Shown one piece after another: positions 1-13,329 of a stretch of DNA of 64,000 nt. A model generated the notes under the pieces. The model worked only from the letters and a program-made list of their open reading frames with translations, was not told the DNA's origin and did no database searches. A program made the translations under genes and the position numbers. How positions within the stretch are numbered: position 1 is the stretch's first letter; each line of letters begins with the position of its first letter. Source of the DNA: Ifrita kowaldi (taxonomy: Eukaryota > Chordata > Aves > Passeriformes > Cinclosomatidae). The stretch is taken from contig VZRS01003951.1 in NCBI GenBank assembly GCA_013398055.1, forward strand, positions 124,001-188,000, written 5' to 3'.

Positions 1-1261
1 TTAGGGGACTAAACAGCAATTTCGGCAAGAGAAAAACAAAACTTGGGGGAAAGGAAACCTCCCTCTTTAATTATTCTAAGACTCCTGAGGGATTAGGGTA
101 TGAGGGAGCAAAAATATTTCCTATCATTCCCTCATCCACTGCCAATATTCACATAATAAATGAAGATTCCTTTTTTGCTGTATTTTTAACACTACAAACT
201 GGAGGACTTTTTATGGTTCCAGCATGAGAATTCTCACACACACATCATGAATCCTCACATGTATTTTTTTGTTAAAGGACAGAGAAGGATTTTTTTGCCC
301 TCAGTTTTCATGTGCTGTCATAACATGTTGGACCCAAAAACCAGGAAGATGGTGTCACATCTGCACTGCTGCTCTCGTGGCAAGAGGGTGGCACTGGAAA
401 GACTACAAACACCCCGTACAGACCAGAGGATGTGTATCAGCACTTCCACAGCTGGAACTGATCCTGTACAACTTTCCTACTCACTGATATTTAATTACTT
501 TTTCAAACACAATTTCATTAGAAAAAAATAAAAATCAATAAACAGAAAAAAAGGTGAGAACTCCATCACCCTCCCCATTTCCCTGGCATTCCCCACATGG
601 ATAAACAGGGTTGCTTATGTTCTAGACACAACTCCATCCCTTTGCCACTGAAGCCTTTGGAATATCCACATGAGCATGTCCTGAATCTCTTACTTTTGGA
701 GACACTCATAGAACCATATCCTTCCAGGCAAATTAAACCAAAGCAACAGGAAATCCTATTTTCATCATGATTTGCATCAGCACCCAATAAACTATGACTG
801 AAATGAATCTTGTTTTGTGTTTATACTTTGTGGTTTCATAAAGAAGACACAGAATAACCACCAGTCTCTGCCTTTACTGCTATTGAATACTTTACAATGT
901 GAGCAGTTTGTGTAAGCATATGTTATGTTTTCCAACATTTTTATTATAAAACCATAAAAGTTTCCAATTATTCTATGAAGGGCTGAATTCCTGATGCTAT
1001 TGAAGTACAGTTGAAGGGTGAAGAGGAGTTTTATTTAAATAATAACTGAATTTAAAATGGACTTTGGATGTTGAATGGGTAAGAAAATGCCCTCTACACA
1101 TTTTTGGCATCTAAACAATTCATCAAGATCAAGATGTTTCCTTATCAATTATTTCATTTTTATGTGTTTTATGATTTCTGGAATAACAACCCTGTTAATG
1201 AATCAAGAGTTAACTTGGACGAGCCAAAAAACCTGAAAGTGACACAAAATCCTGGTCCTGC

Positions 1262-1373
1262 AACTCTCTGTCAAATCCAGTTCCAATCCAACTCTCTGTC
1301 AAATCCAGTTCCAATCCAACTCTCTGCCAAATCCAGCTCCAGTCTAACTCTCTGTCAAATCCAGCTCCAATCC
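1262..1373. repeat. 28-bp minisatellite, four copies
   Basis: Four head-to-tail copies of a 28-bp unit begin at 1262, 1290, 1318 and 1346, each starting AACTCTCTG. The first two copies look identical; copies three and four carry a few substitutions. The period is exact. The overlapping 108-residue open frame is explained by the repeat and is not called as a gene. Confidence 0.9.
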
Positions 1374-4300
1374 ATCCCTAACTTTCCCAGAATCCTCCCT
1401 GTTTTGACTCTAACATTGAGTCAAACCTGAAAAAGTAACTTCGTTTTGCTACTAAGTGTAGTCCTTAAAATGAACTGGTTTGGTTTTTTTTCAAAATGAT
1501 GATTAAACAAAAACTCTTCCTTTCCTGCTTGACTCTTGTTTCCCACCTCTCCCAAACACAAGTCTCTATTCCTCCAGGAGTTATGACTGCTGCCTAAGTG
1601 TTCTGGGGTAAAGAAAGACTATTTAGGATTAAACTTACCCATCACCTACTGCTGTGAGCTGCATCATGCTGAACTACTTGGTCCAGGTGATGACTGCACA
1701 GGCAGGTGACATGCAAGAACCAACAGACAGGAAGACACTCACATCACATGGAATATTCTGATAATTTAGTTAATAAATATTTGCCCAGAAACATATATAA
1801 GCCATGTTTTCTAAGAGCCCATGGTCTGTTGAAGTTTCTCAAGGAACAGCCATATGCTCCATGTGAATGTTTATGCTCCTTTTCCCTCTGCAGCACTAAA
1901 ATCCACAACTCAACTGCTGATATGCTCTTCAATAAGAAGAATCCCCCCTTTCTTTTAAATTAACACATTTACATTCTCTTAGAGTCATTTTCAAGATGCT
2001 GAGTCATTTTAAAGTTGGCAGAACAACCCTGCTCAAGCATATTCAACATGGCAAATTTCAGTAGGACTAAGAATTAAACTACTGAGAACAACACCTCAAA
2101 ATAATAATAAAGATAACCATGTAATCTTCTTTCTGATATTGCTGCTAACATGGCCTAGAACACAGAAAACTGGGCTAGAACACATAAATTAAGTGATCAC
2201 AAACTGACCCAGAAGTTCTTCAGTTACAAAAACATACAACGCAGCACACACATTTTCATTCCCCTGTTCTCTAGGCAGGTTAAACATGCTCCCATTTCTG
2301 TTCTCAAATTGCCTCTGTTTCCTTGGAATATAAAAGGCTTGGACTTTATTTTTCAGTAAATATGATAATATCCTTTTCCCTTTGCTTTGTTTGCTATGTA
2401 AGTTGTAAAAAGCCAAGCAGGATGTGAAGTATAGCCACACTTCCTAGCTTCTTCTGCCCTCAAGAAAAAACACAGGCAATTCCGAAAGCTCACCAATAAA
2501 ATAAAAACTGGAATTTGGAGGTTTAAAAGAAATGGATCCCTCTTTCAGTACACCAGAAGTAAGCTGCAATATTCTATTTTTTTGCCTGAATTTCCCATCA
2601 GTGTAGAAGAGAGAGCTGCAGGTCTCTGGGCACAGCAGGGTAAGGGACAGTCTGTGATTGTCACACTCAACTCCCATTTTCAAAAATCACCTTTTGACTC
2701 TCTGTGTACTTAAACGGCCCTCAGGTTTAACAGCAAATACCTCTTTGTACACCTAGGTACTAAAAAATGAGAACACCACGGCCTGGAGCAGCTGCCACAT
2801 CAAACCCCAAACAATGTGTTCCTGTGAAGGATGAGAACCAACCATGCGAGAACAAGATCTGAGTTTTAATTCCCTTTCTAACACCAGCTTTTGCCTCTCA
2901 GTGCCATACATGACATGGTATCCCCTTGCTGCTGGCAGGGGAACCAAGTTACTGCCCCTCACCGACTTCATAAAAATGTGTCACAGCTCCATAACAACAA
3001 AATTGGCATTTCCAGATCTCTGGTGCCATTATTCTACTTTCTGCCCCACCCCCAGCTGCACCAGATGAATCCTGTGTTCCACAGCTCTGCCACGAAACCG
3101 CCTCAGTGAACAAAGTGAAGAACCTGCTACAGGTGGGAATATTTCAGTGTTCAGTTCCCTTGGGGAGGTCTAGAATGGGCTGGGTAAAAGATTTTGGCAA
3201 CATCTGGCACCGAGTAAGCAAATGAAAGAACTCCATCAGCAGCTTTTTGTCCTTGCTCTTGGAATCCTCTTGCTCAGAAGAGCAGTAAGTTGTTTTACAT
3301 TTTGTACAGCACTGAGCTGTGGCAAAATAAACCCCTCTGAGACTTCTCATTTTTAAACCTACAGACTCTTTGAACAAGTGAGACTGAAGTAACCAGCTGC
3401 TGCTGCAAGAGTGAGAGAGACAAGTAACATTTGCAACATTTTTAATTTCACACAAAAAAATTGCATTTGGTCTTACTTACACCAAAATAAAAATATTAAT
3501 CTGCTTTACTGTAAGCTTTCACATATGTGCCAGTTTTGCAGAGGCAACATTTGGCTCCCAGACCACGACATAATATTCTGAAATACAATTTGGACTGCTT
3601 CATTCAGGACATTAACATGGCCATTAGAACAGGCAGTTCCACTGCCACAGTGGTGGTTCTGTGATCATTCACCCTCGGCCACTAATACAGGGCTTAATTT
3701 CACCAAAGAGTTACTCTTTTCCAGGAAATTGAACTGCTCCTGAACACTTCTAAACTTGCTGTGGTAGCAATCAGAATTATTAGGGCTTTATTAGAGCACT
3801 GAATTTACAGAAAAATACAGTTGGAAAACAAAATTCTGAAGAAGGAATTACAGCTTGTAGAAGACTATCCATTTTATAGGACTAAAGCATTTAAAATAAA
3901 TTTAAATTTGTATTTCATTCATTCTAAATTCCTTTCAGTCCTGTCATGGCAGACTGCAAGGACTTAAGCTTTAAAACGTTATTTTTATTTAACTCAGATA
4001 TTCCAAACTGTATTAAGAGTACAAATCAAGGCTGTAAGTTACTTAATACCAGCTTGACTTTTTACATGCCAAACTGAAATTTTCAAACACAAAATAAAAT
4101 CTCCACCAACCCTAAAAACAACAATGGACTCAAAATGTGAAGAATTCTTGGGTTTTCTATCAGCACATGAGAAATGGTAACAAGAAAAATTTCAGCCCAG
4201 CAAAACACACAAGCACAGATTAAAAAAAAAAATGCCTGGCCCAAACCCACTGAGGAGACCAATGAGAAATGACCTGAGCCTCCAAAATCCCAGTACAGCA

Positions 4301-5367
4301 CAACAGTTCCTACACTTCCCATCTTTACCCTGTGACTGAAGCACACTGAGCTCTGCCCTTCACCACTGAACTGGAGATTATGTAAAGAAAACACAGTGAA
4401 ACCTGCACTGAAGTTTTCCTGGGGATACTTTAATTATGAGATAACAAGAAAGCATGTCAAGCAATGACAGTCAAGAGTAAAAATATACTGTACAGTTCAT
4501 AAAATAAACTGAAGATAGAACATACATGAAAAAAATAATTAGAATTATTTTGCATAGATTATGTGAAATGTTTGAGGGATTTTTTTTCCCTCAGAAATTT
4601 TTGAAAACTTGAATGTAGTGATTCTATATGTGGCTACACACAGACTCAGAAAAGGATAAATCTGCAATTTTACTTGACAGAAAACGCACTCAAAATTCAT
4701 TTGCTGTTCTTGATACTGTAGCAATGACATTGTCTGGAAATACATGTAAGGATGGATTTCTGATACAATCATAACAATTTGTTTCCTGGTTCAGCATAAC
4801 CCATAAAATTCACACATGCAGCTAACAGGGACTGACCAGGACTCCATCCAGCTGCAGAAGCCATCTCACTTGAACCACACATACAAATATAGCTAAAGGG
4901 ATATAACCGCATAGCACAGGCAGCCCATAAACAGATGATATCCCATGGAGGACAGGGAACAACCTGTGAGCATATTCACAGCATGAAGAACAGCAAGATG
5001 TGTGGCTACCCTAAACCATAGTTGCTACAATTCTCCTCATCAAACAATCTACAGTGAAACTCTGTGCAAGAGCACGCTTGAGAATAAAATTAGAAACTAA
5101 CTGTATGTGCATGTTTTTTGTGAAAACTAAGAAAGGATTTTTTTAGTTAAAAAAAAAATTAAATGAGATATTTAGCATACTTTGAAAGTGACCTACACCC
5201 TCTTGCTATCCTCCACAGGATCTTAGCCCAAGTGTTTTCCACCATCCAGAACATAATGCCCATGTTCCCTGTTCCTGGGATCTGTTTAACAGAATGCACA
5301 CAACCTATTCCAAAGAGGGGTAAGGACAAAAATTAATCTTGCCTGGGCAGCTCTGAAGTGCACGTGT

Positions 5368-5475
5368 AAAAAAAAAAAAAAAAAAAAAAAAAACCCCCCC
5401 CAAAAAAAAAAAAAAAAAAAAAAAAAAAACCAAAAAAAAAAAAACCAAAAAAACCAAAACAAAAAAAAAAAAAAA
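5368..5475. repeat. A-rich low-complexity block
   Basis: About 108 bp of nearly pure adenine, interrupted by one run of eight C and a few CC pairs. A CR1 fragment begins about 45 bp downstream. Such a run is length-unstable and prone to sequencing error. On the minus strand it produces a meaningless phenylalanine-rich open frame. Confidence 0.9.
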
Positions 5476-5520
5476 CCAACCAGCAATTCATTCACTTTTA
5501 AGGGTTCCATAGCAGATATA

Positions 5521-5737
5521 GTGTCTTGTATTAGGAAGAAATTATTTACTGTGAGACTGGTGAGGCCCTGGCACAGGTTGCCTTGAGAAGCTGTGGCTGC
5601 CCCTGGATCCCTGGAAGTGTCCAAGGCCAGGTTGGATGGGGCTCTGAGCAACCCGGGATAGTGGAAGGTGTCCCTGCCCACGGCACGGGGTTGGAACAAG
5701 ACGATTTTAAGGTCCCCTCCAACACAAACCACTCTGT
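5521..5737 (+). mobile_element. CR1 LINE 3'-end fragment
   Basis: The sequence follows the familiar avian CR1 3' end in sense orientation. It has the 'gaggccctggcacaggttgcc' type segment, then a 'ggaagtgtccaaggccagg' type segment, then 'ggaaggtgtccctgcccac', and finishes near a 'tctgtggttct' tail. It is 5'-truncated, as usual for CR1. Confidence 0.85.
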
Positions 5738-6299
5738 GGTTCTCCCTCCCTAAACCACACCAGTCATTTACTCAGACAAAACTGCGAAAAGGGACCAAAA
5801 ACTTCAGCAGCAGCAGATTAAAAAAATAAATGAATATTGTGACCTGTCTCTAAAATTACACTACATATCACCATTTAAGACTATGGAAAATACTTAATAA
5901 ATTATATTAAAAAGATAGCAATAAGCTATACAGAGAATTATCACACGAATGTGTTAACTACTTATACTGTTATATTGTTAATTGACAGACTCCAGCATGG
6001 TGGGAATGAAGGAAAGCCATGGACTGCTCCATGAGACCTGGGACATGTGGCTCATTGAGGCAATACTCGGGGATAAAACCAGCGCTTGATTTATTATTGT
6101 TTACACACATCCCCAGCAGGGCCTCTGGGCAGTGTCAAGTCTCAGCTCCTAATTGCGGCCGCGTAAACACCCGGGAACCCTCGGCCTGGCTGTCGGGAAG
6201 GTGTCTGCTCACAACCGAGCCGGGAGACCACGGGGTCACACCGAAAAGAACACAGAAACGAGGGAGAAACCCAAACCGGCTCTGCGCACACTGCCCCGA

Positions 6300-7080
6300 C
6301 CGGGCTCCGCTTTCTATGAACGCAGGAGGCGGGGGGAGCATCCCCTAAACCGGGGCAGAGGCCGGGGGGCATCTCCGCATCCCATTCCTGCTGTCCCCCG
6401 GGGCAGGGTAGGTGTGGAGGGGGAGAGGGATCACAGCAGGGAGAGAGCTACAGCGGGGTGCAGCCGCCGCGGCGCTCCGAGCCGCCGGTCCGCTCCAGGG
6501 GCCCGCGGAGGCGNCCACGGCGCGCCTCATCAATATTCATCGCCGGGGGCGGGGCTTGGGCGCACCGCCCCTCCGCATTGGGGCCGCCCGTCTTGCCCTC
6601 ATGAATATGGATGAAGGGGCGGGGAAGCCGGGAGGGCGAGGCCACGCCCCTCGCCGTGTGCGAGGCGGGGGGGGGAAACCACTGCTGGAGGTGGGGGGAG
6701 GAGGGAGGTACCAAGTGGCTCCGCCATGAGGGGAGAGGCTGTGGCTCCTATGGCGGTTTCCTGCCGCGTTCCCTCGGCCAGCACTCGCTGCTCGCCCTGG
6801 GGTCGCCTCAGGGTGCGGCTCCCTGGGCTTGGGGGAGTCCCTTGTCTCGTTGTTGGGGCTGCGAGTCCCCGCGCCTTCTAGGGTGCCCCGCGGGAGCCGC
6901 CTGGGGCGGGCGGGGGTCGCCTCTGGGAGCCCCGAGTGCGGGAGCTGCGATGGAGGCTCCCCACAGGCTGTCCCAGGAACTTCTCCTCCGGCCTGTGTGG
7001 GGTGAAACTGCCCGGTTGGTCCTTGTGACCCTTCCAGCCCCAAACCTGCTCCCCCCCGTTCTCCCCAAACCCCCAAACTG
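6300..7080. promoter_or_regulatory. CpG island promoter, possibly PKNOX1
   Basis: This GC-rich, CpG-dense block stands out sharply from its AT-rich flanks. It contains GC boxes (6545-6554 and 6616-6624), an inverted CCAAT box (ATTGG, 6577-6581) and two opposed YY1-like motifs (CCGCCAT at 6721-6727, ATGGCGG at 6750-6756). One ambiguous base sits at 6514. The target gene cannot be read from sequence. Synteny with human 21q22.3 suggests the minus-strand PKNOX1 gene with a non-coding first exon. Another transcript, or a bidirectional promoter, is possible. The many proline/arginine/glycine-rich open frames here are composition artefacts. Confidence 0.7.
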
Positions 7081-7119
7081 CGGGATTTGAGTGAGGGCAG
7101 ACCTGCGCTATCCCTCAAG

Positions 7120-10100
7120 GTCTTGCCTGTGGATCAGGTGCTGCTCAGAACCCTGCCCATGGATCAGGTCTTGCTCGGGTCCTGCCATGCCCTGAAATAA
7201 GGATGCTGACCACACATGGGGTTTTTTGTACTGAAACTCCACTGGGGAGGAACCAGCACTGTCACAGCTCCTTCCCCCATGAGTTATCACTGTTGAATAT
7301 TCCCCCTTTCCCCAAACCATTCCTATATAAGGGGCAGGAAAGTGTCAGGAATGTGGTTTCAGATGGGTGCCCTATGACTTGGCCGTTTTGCTGACACGAT
7401 ATTTAAAAAGTGTCTCTGCTGAGCAAAAGGGCTGGAATGCCTTTGAGTCATGCATGTCACAGGTGATGGATCTGTCGTCTCCACCTTGTTGCTCGTTCTC
7501 TAAAAGACTTCTAAAAGATTACCCCCGCAACCCCTCGCTGGCTTTGAGAGCAGAGTTTTGCAAGGGGAGGAAGAAGGTGACACATAAAAAGCAAATCTCA
7601 TTTTAGGAAGCTCAGTTTAAACCCAAAGCAGATTTACTTTCAGGTCTTGTAGTCCCTCTGCAAAAGCTGCCACTGGGATTCTGTTTGATTATCCTGTACC
7701 CAGTAAACTGGGAATACCTTACATTTTTTCATGGTCCATGCCACTCTTCCAGTAGCAAGTTAGCTATTTTTTTTTTTGTTTCCATAACACTTTCCTGGGC
7801 CGGGCCAATTAAAAAAGATCTGGCTAATAGTTTGGCAATAGAAACAGCTATGTAAATGTTCCTGCAAGCCAGGTCTGCCCTCAGTCCTCTGCGCGTCACT
7901 GCTGTGTTAAGACCCTGCTCAGCCAAAGCAGTTGCTTCAGGAATCTTGTCACCCTGTGCACACTGCCACCATTTGTCCACTGACAAAACAGTTGCTCCAT
8001 GCCCTTGCCAGACCTCCTGGAGCCTTCACAGGAGTTCCTTTTCCAGCCATTTTTCCCTGCAAAGTCAGAACCACGTGGACGTCGCGCTTGTGAGCAGAGA
8101 GGGAACCTGTACACCAAGCAGAGAGGGTGGGAGTGGAACTGAGCTGTGCTAATCCAGAGCACCCAGATGGGTACATCATGGCTCACTGTTGATGGGAATG
8201 ATTTATTTAAACAAGATTAGGAAAAAAACCAACCCAACTCTTAGTTTGTCTCATTCACAAGAGCCTCTTTCTCTGTTTCCGCTCCTGTGCTGTGTAACAA
8301 CACCTCTCATACAGTTCCTCTGGCCAGGTTGGCTGCTTCTACCACAAGTTTCAGCTCTCATTATCCCTGACACATTCATTAGTGACACATTCACTAAACA
8401 GTGCTTAAAATTAACTCATTCCCATGCCCAGACCTGTCTCTTCTTCAAATTTGATTCTCCCTGCAACCCCTTTGTTCTCCTTCTGCCTCGCCTGCACTTC
8501 TTTGAATAGGAGTTCACTGATTTCTTTTGAGAATGTACAGATTAAATTAAAACTAATTTAGTTTCTGTGTAATCTCTCCTCTCAGTGATCTTCAAAGCCT
8601 TTCTTGATGCCTTTCCCAACTTGAATTTTCTTTTCTCCTCCTTCTTCCCTTTGCTTTTCCTTCCCTTCCTAACTGCCACTTTCTATTCTCAAGCTCCCCC
8701 CCTCACACAACAGGTGTAGAAATTCCTCATCTACTGTTTCCCCCTCACCCCAGTAATCCCGTATTTTGGTGGCCTTTGTGGTTAAAGTTACTCCATCTTT
8801 TACTCTCCTCAACCTCTTACTGTTTTTGTGATTTCAGTAGGTGTTTTAACTCCCTTGATCTTAAAGCATGTGACCAGAATGAAGAAAGCCTGGTTCCCCC
8901 CACGTCTGTGCCTCGTTGTTTGTTAACTTCAAGGTGTGAGGTGAAAGTTTTAACTGAAATCTCTTCCAAAGTTATGATTTATTTAAGGTTTCTCTTTAGT
9001 CAGTGGATGCTGTTGCCCAAAAGTTCCCGCTGCAGATCTTCCATGATTTGGGGAGAATGTGATACATCCTCCCTGCTCCACAACTTATTTTCATGAAAGT
9101 CACAGGAACTAAATAATTCTGTCAGCTTTAATCCTGTCTGGGGTAAACCACTAGATTAAAACATTATTAAATGACATGGGTACACCCTCAGATATACCTC
9201 TACCTACATGACATGACTGTATAAACCTCATTCCCACAAGAAAGTAACCTAAAAATCATTCTCGATCAAACTCGTGACTTCCAGCTCACTGAAAGCTCTG
9301 ATTCCACTCACTGTCAAGAGGTCCCTGCTTTTCAATTTGTCTTCAGTCATCTCTGATACAGCTTCTGCAGGCTTAATTTTTAAAGCCTAAGCTTAATTTT
9401 TAAAATACCACAGCTGAAATGGCTCCAGGAGATGAAGATTTAAGAAAAGCTCTAAAAATTACAGGACCCTTGAGAGAAGCCGGAAAACAGGAGCAGCAGG
9501 GGAAAAGAATGAAGAAGTATCTGAGATGTGTGATCCGAAGGCAAACAACAAAAAATCCCAACAAAACGAAACAGAAAGAGAAAGGACAGGTGCCTTTTCT
9601 TTCTGATTGTCCAAACAAAGAGTGTTGTCCCTCATCAGTTCTGCAAAAGAGCAAGGATCCAATCCATAGGATGGAAGACAGAACTCCTGAGGAAATTCTC
9701 CGTACTACAAATCTTAAAAGGATTATTACACAGCTGATGAGGTTTTATGCTCTGAGCTCCCATTGGTATGGGTGCACTCGCTTCAGTGCAGTGGCGAGCG
9801 GGCAGCTTTTCTTTCTAAAAAAACAAAAGCCACATGGCAGGGTGAGTGAAATGCCATTTTAAAATCTTGTAATAGCAAATGACAAGTACATAAAAATGAG
9901 GTTTGGCAATATTCAGGCAAATAATAGAACACTCAGATTCTCTAACTTCTGCTACCTTCTTCACATTGTACGTACTAAATACACTTATTAAGTATAGCTC
10001 ATTCCTTAAAGCATGCCCAGATAGGTTTCTGGAGTCAGGACCTTACTTGACTACTCAGGACAGTCCCCAATATATGAGCACCCCTGACAGCTGGCACAAA

Positions 10101-12870
10101 TAATTGCACACACTAAACTATTGAGGTCCTGCCTCAAACTAAAGGAAACAAGCACTTTCCCAAATCTCTTCCCTGGAATACACTTCCAGTATCAATTTAG
10201 GCACAATAGATTGTGTAAGCCTATTGGAGGGCAAAACTCTATCCTACAAACAGCTGCTAGAGGAATTAGGCTTACTCTGACATCCTTCAGCAATTACCAC
10301 ATTATGAATATTACAACTGTGTGGAAAACATAACATTCATCTGCATTTAACTTGTTCAGATCACTTCTTGTGCCTCTCGACTCTGCGTGGCAACTCTTTC
10401 ATAATTAAGCTTTCAAAGGCAACATTTACATAGAGGTGAAGGGATGGGCTTCCATGCAGGTGGCAGTAATCTGTACTCATAACTTGAGGAACAAAGCTTG
10501 TAATTGCAGTGATAAGACTGGCATAATTTAAAGAGAACAGGGTTTCCCCCAGATTTCCATAAAAATCAGATGAGTTTTTAAGTGTTGATCTCCTGACAAT
10601 AGGAGGCCTCTGCAGAAAACCAGTTTCTCCTTTCGTCACTCCAAGGGAATAAAAAGGATGTAGGAAGACATGTCAACAACTGAGGTGTCCTCTGGCTGTT
10701 TGGAGAGCATTCCCAAGAGCAGCCTTGGTGTGCCCTGTTTGCACATGCACAGCACATTCACATCTGCAGTCACAACTTTATGTGGTACAGGAGGAGCCTG
10801 GAAAAAAGCGTGTTATTTACTTTATAGTGGATACAGCTTTTAAGATTTTAAAGCCGAAATTAATGAGTTAACTCAGTCTAAATAAATGCTAAGCTTTGCT
10901 TGAACTAGATCATGGAGATCTGCGTAACTCGGCTGGGAACACTCCCTCTGGAGAAATTAGGAGCTCGTGTCCCACAGCAGGACTTGGGCTCAGACCAAGA
11001 GCTGGCACTGCAGTGCAGCACTACTGCAAGGAGCTTCTGTGCAGGGATCAGGATGCCATCCTTTGAATCAGCTGTTATTGGCTTATGTTTTTCCACCCTC
11101 TCTCTTCAGTAGAAAAATCAACCTACTTAAAGCCTTCTTAAACAAAAGGAAAAATTAGAAATGTCTTATTCAATATTTCTCCTCATGTTAAATCAAATTT
11201 GAATTTTCCAGAGCTGTACATTAGCTGAATCACTGGCTGCACACTACTCACTCCATCTGTTTATATGGTTGAGTCACTGCATTACCAATATTTTAACACG
11301 TTACTTGGAAAGAATCGGAAAGATCTGGAGGACAACCTCCCAGAGCTCTGTAAGATAATGTTCCCTTCTCTGTGTTCTGTAGCACCATACTCTACTCATT
11401 GCTCCCTTTCTGCTACCAGAAGGATGTTAATTGGAACAAATTGCTATTTTAGGAATAAAAGCACAGCTTCCACCTAAAAGCTGAAGATCGAGCTGTGATG
11501 TAGAAATCCACTGTCACCTCTCTATGTGCTGTGTTCTGCCCTGGGAACTGTGCGAGGAGTTCCATGGTGATGGAACAAACATCTTTCACAATCCAACTTT
11601 TTGTTGTATCTTTTTTCCACTTGAGATACAACAACATATACAGGTTACCTTCTGAGGGCAAACTGTCTGCTTTTAACAGTGCCAAAAGCTGAGAGTATCT
11701 TACTGTTCAAAGTTTCTTCAAAAATGTGCTATATGTAAAAAGAAATTTTTATTTACCTCTGTGTAGAAAGTGGGGAGGGTGGAAGGGGGCAAAAAACAGG
11801 GTTGAAAAACAGTCAGAAGGACAGAGGTGGAATTGCTGATACACATTTTGTGAAAAACATAAAAAGAGAATATTTTGTATGAATCTCACCATGGAGGACT
11901 ATGAATGCATTCATGTTATTCTGGGAGTTGAGAAGCAGAAAGTGAAACCAACTGAAATAAAAGAAAACCAGTGAGACTAGTTTTGCTTTTCAAACCAGGG
12001 GTTAGATCCAACTCTCGCAGAAGTCGGTGGAACAATTCCCATCAGCTTGAGAGGAATTTGGATTCAGCAAAGTGAAATGCAGAAAAAATAACCAGGAAGC
12101 ACTAATGAAAGGTTCTCAAACACTGGTCTACAGAGCACTTTCTTCAGTCCATAGAGACCTGACTTCCCTCTCCATTACTCATTTACTTCCAGCTGCTTTT
12201 ATGAGTTTCTGCATTTTGGAGCCCTGAAGGACTGAGAGGTGTTGGTTACCAGGAAAGAGAATGGCCAGCCAGCAGAGCTGGCACTTTTGGAGGTGGAAGA
12301 GGAAAGAATTCAACTGCTGAGCAAATAGGGAAGGAATAAAGAAGGGACTATCTGAAGGAGCAGAAGGCCATTAAACTGAAAGGATTAGGTGGCCTTCAGT
12401 GAGGATTAGGTGCTTTGCTGCCTAATGCAACTGTCTAGCCAGTCACCTGAGCTCCCAGCACAAAGCAAAAGCAAAGCTGAGCCCCACACAGACGTCTGCA
12501 CTGAGCTAAAAGCAAATAGGAAATGCCAAGGGCAGAAGCCTTCCACAAACATCCCCCTTCTCGTCTCTGCCAAGGTGGGATTTGTGGAAACTACCACGCA
12601 CCCCCACCCCTGGGGTGAAGGTAGCCAAGCCCGTCTCTGATGGTCCACACTGCAGCACTTGCACCACCTCCTCCAGGCCCACGTCCACGCCGACATCCCA
12701 GAGCTGGCACACATTCCTACCACCACATCTGGCTGAAGCCTAGATCTTTGGAGCAGCCAGGCCTCTGGACCAGGCTCTGGATCAGCTGATGGGTTATGTT
12801 TGGGGCAGCATTCCCATTAATGCTTTCAGGCTCTTCCTCAACATGAGGGGCTGCTGTCATCTGAGTACAA
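7120..12870. other. Intergenic stretch, no gene seen
   Basis: No exon, RNA gene or recognisable repeat could be supported. The longest open frame (147 codons at 9419-9862, plus strand) has lysine-rich low-complexity content, no recognisable domain and no clear splice context, so it is not called. Confidence 0.5.
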
Positions 12871-12881
12871 GGACACCACAT

Positions 12882-13110
12882 CCATTTAGGTTGGAAAAGA
12901 CTTCTAAGATCATCAAGTTCCACCTTTATGGATCTCTGTCTTCTCAACCAGAGCAAAGCACTGAGTGCCACATCCAGAGGTTTCTTGAACACTTCCAGGG
13001 ATGGGGACTCCACCACCTCCCTGGGCAGCTCCTTGCAATGTTTGACAACCCTTTCCATAAAGAAATTCTTCCTTATGTCCAACCTGAACCTCCCCTGGCA
13101 CAGCTTGCAC
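12882..13110 (-). mobile_element. CR1 LINE fragment, antisense
   Basis: Read on the plus strand, it starts with a 'ttaggttggaaaagacttctaagatc' type segment and runs through 'acttccagggatgggga' to 'aaagaaattcttcc', the inverted order of a CR1 3' region. It is diverged, and its inner boundary beyond 13110 is unclear. Confidence 0.8.
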
Positions 13111-13329
13111 CTTTCTCAATCAGAAGTTGCAATCAGACCATCATATTCAATGGCCACTGGCAGACTTCTCCTCCATTAATTCCTTTATTCCCATTTTTGA
13201 ACAGACTGCAATTCTATAATGTCCTTTTGCCTGCCAGTAAGTCTCTCCTGGAGTCAGAATACCCAAGTCAGCCTTTCCTCACAAGAAAGAGGAGATCTAA
13301 GAGACTTCCTAGACAGTTTTTCTAAGATT

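Larger units (their letters stand above)
1..6300. other. Unassigned AT-rich stretch, possibly PKNOX1 intron 1
   Basis: No coding exon is recognisable here on either strand. In human 21q22.3 the order is WDR4, NDUFV3, PKNOX1. Relative to the WDR4/NDUFV3 pair found here, PKNOX1 would lie to the left on the minus strand. I looked by eye for a reverse-complement match to the first coding exon of PKNOX1 and saw none. If the CpG island at 6.3-7.1 kb is the PKNOX1 promoter, this is the start of its long first intron. That is inference from synteny only. It holds a minisatellite, an A-rich block and one CR1 fragment, listed separately. Confidence 0.3.

Noticed and set aside
5286..5732. 148-codon minus-strand frame
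   Set aside because: Runs through the A-rich block (poly-phenylalanine) and a CR1 fragment.
1..6300. First coding exon of PKNOX1
   Set aside because: Searched by eye for its reverse complement without a match; probably further left.
9419..9862. 147-codon open frame, lysine-rich
   Set aside because: No recognisable domain, no splice context, composition like chance sequence.
12789..13325. 178-codon plus-strand frame
   Set aside because: Lies over an antisense CR1 fragment; not a gene.
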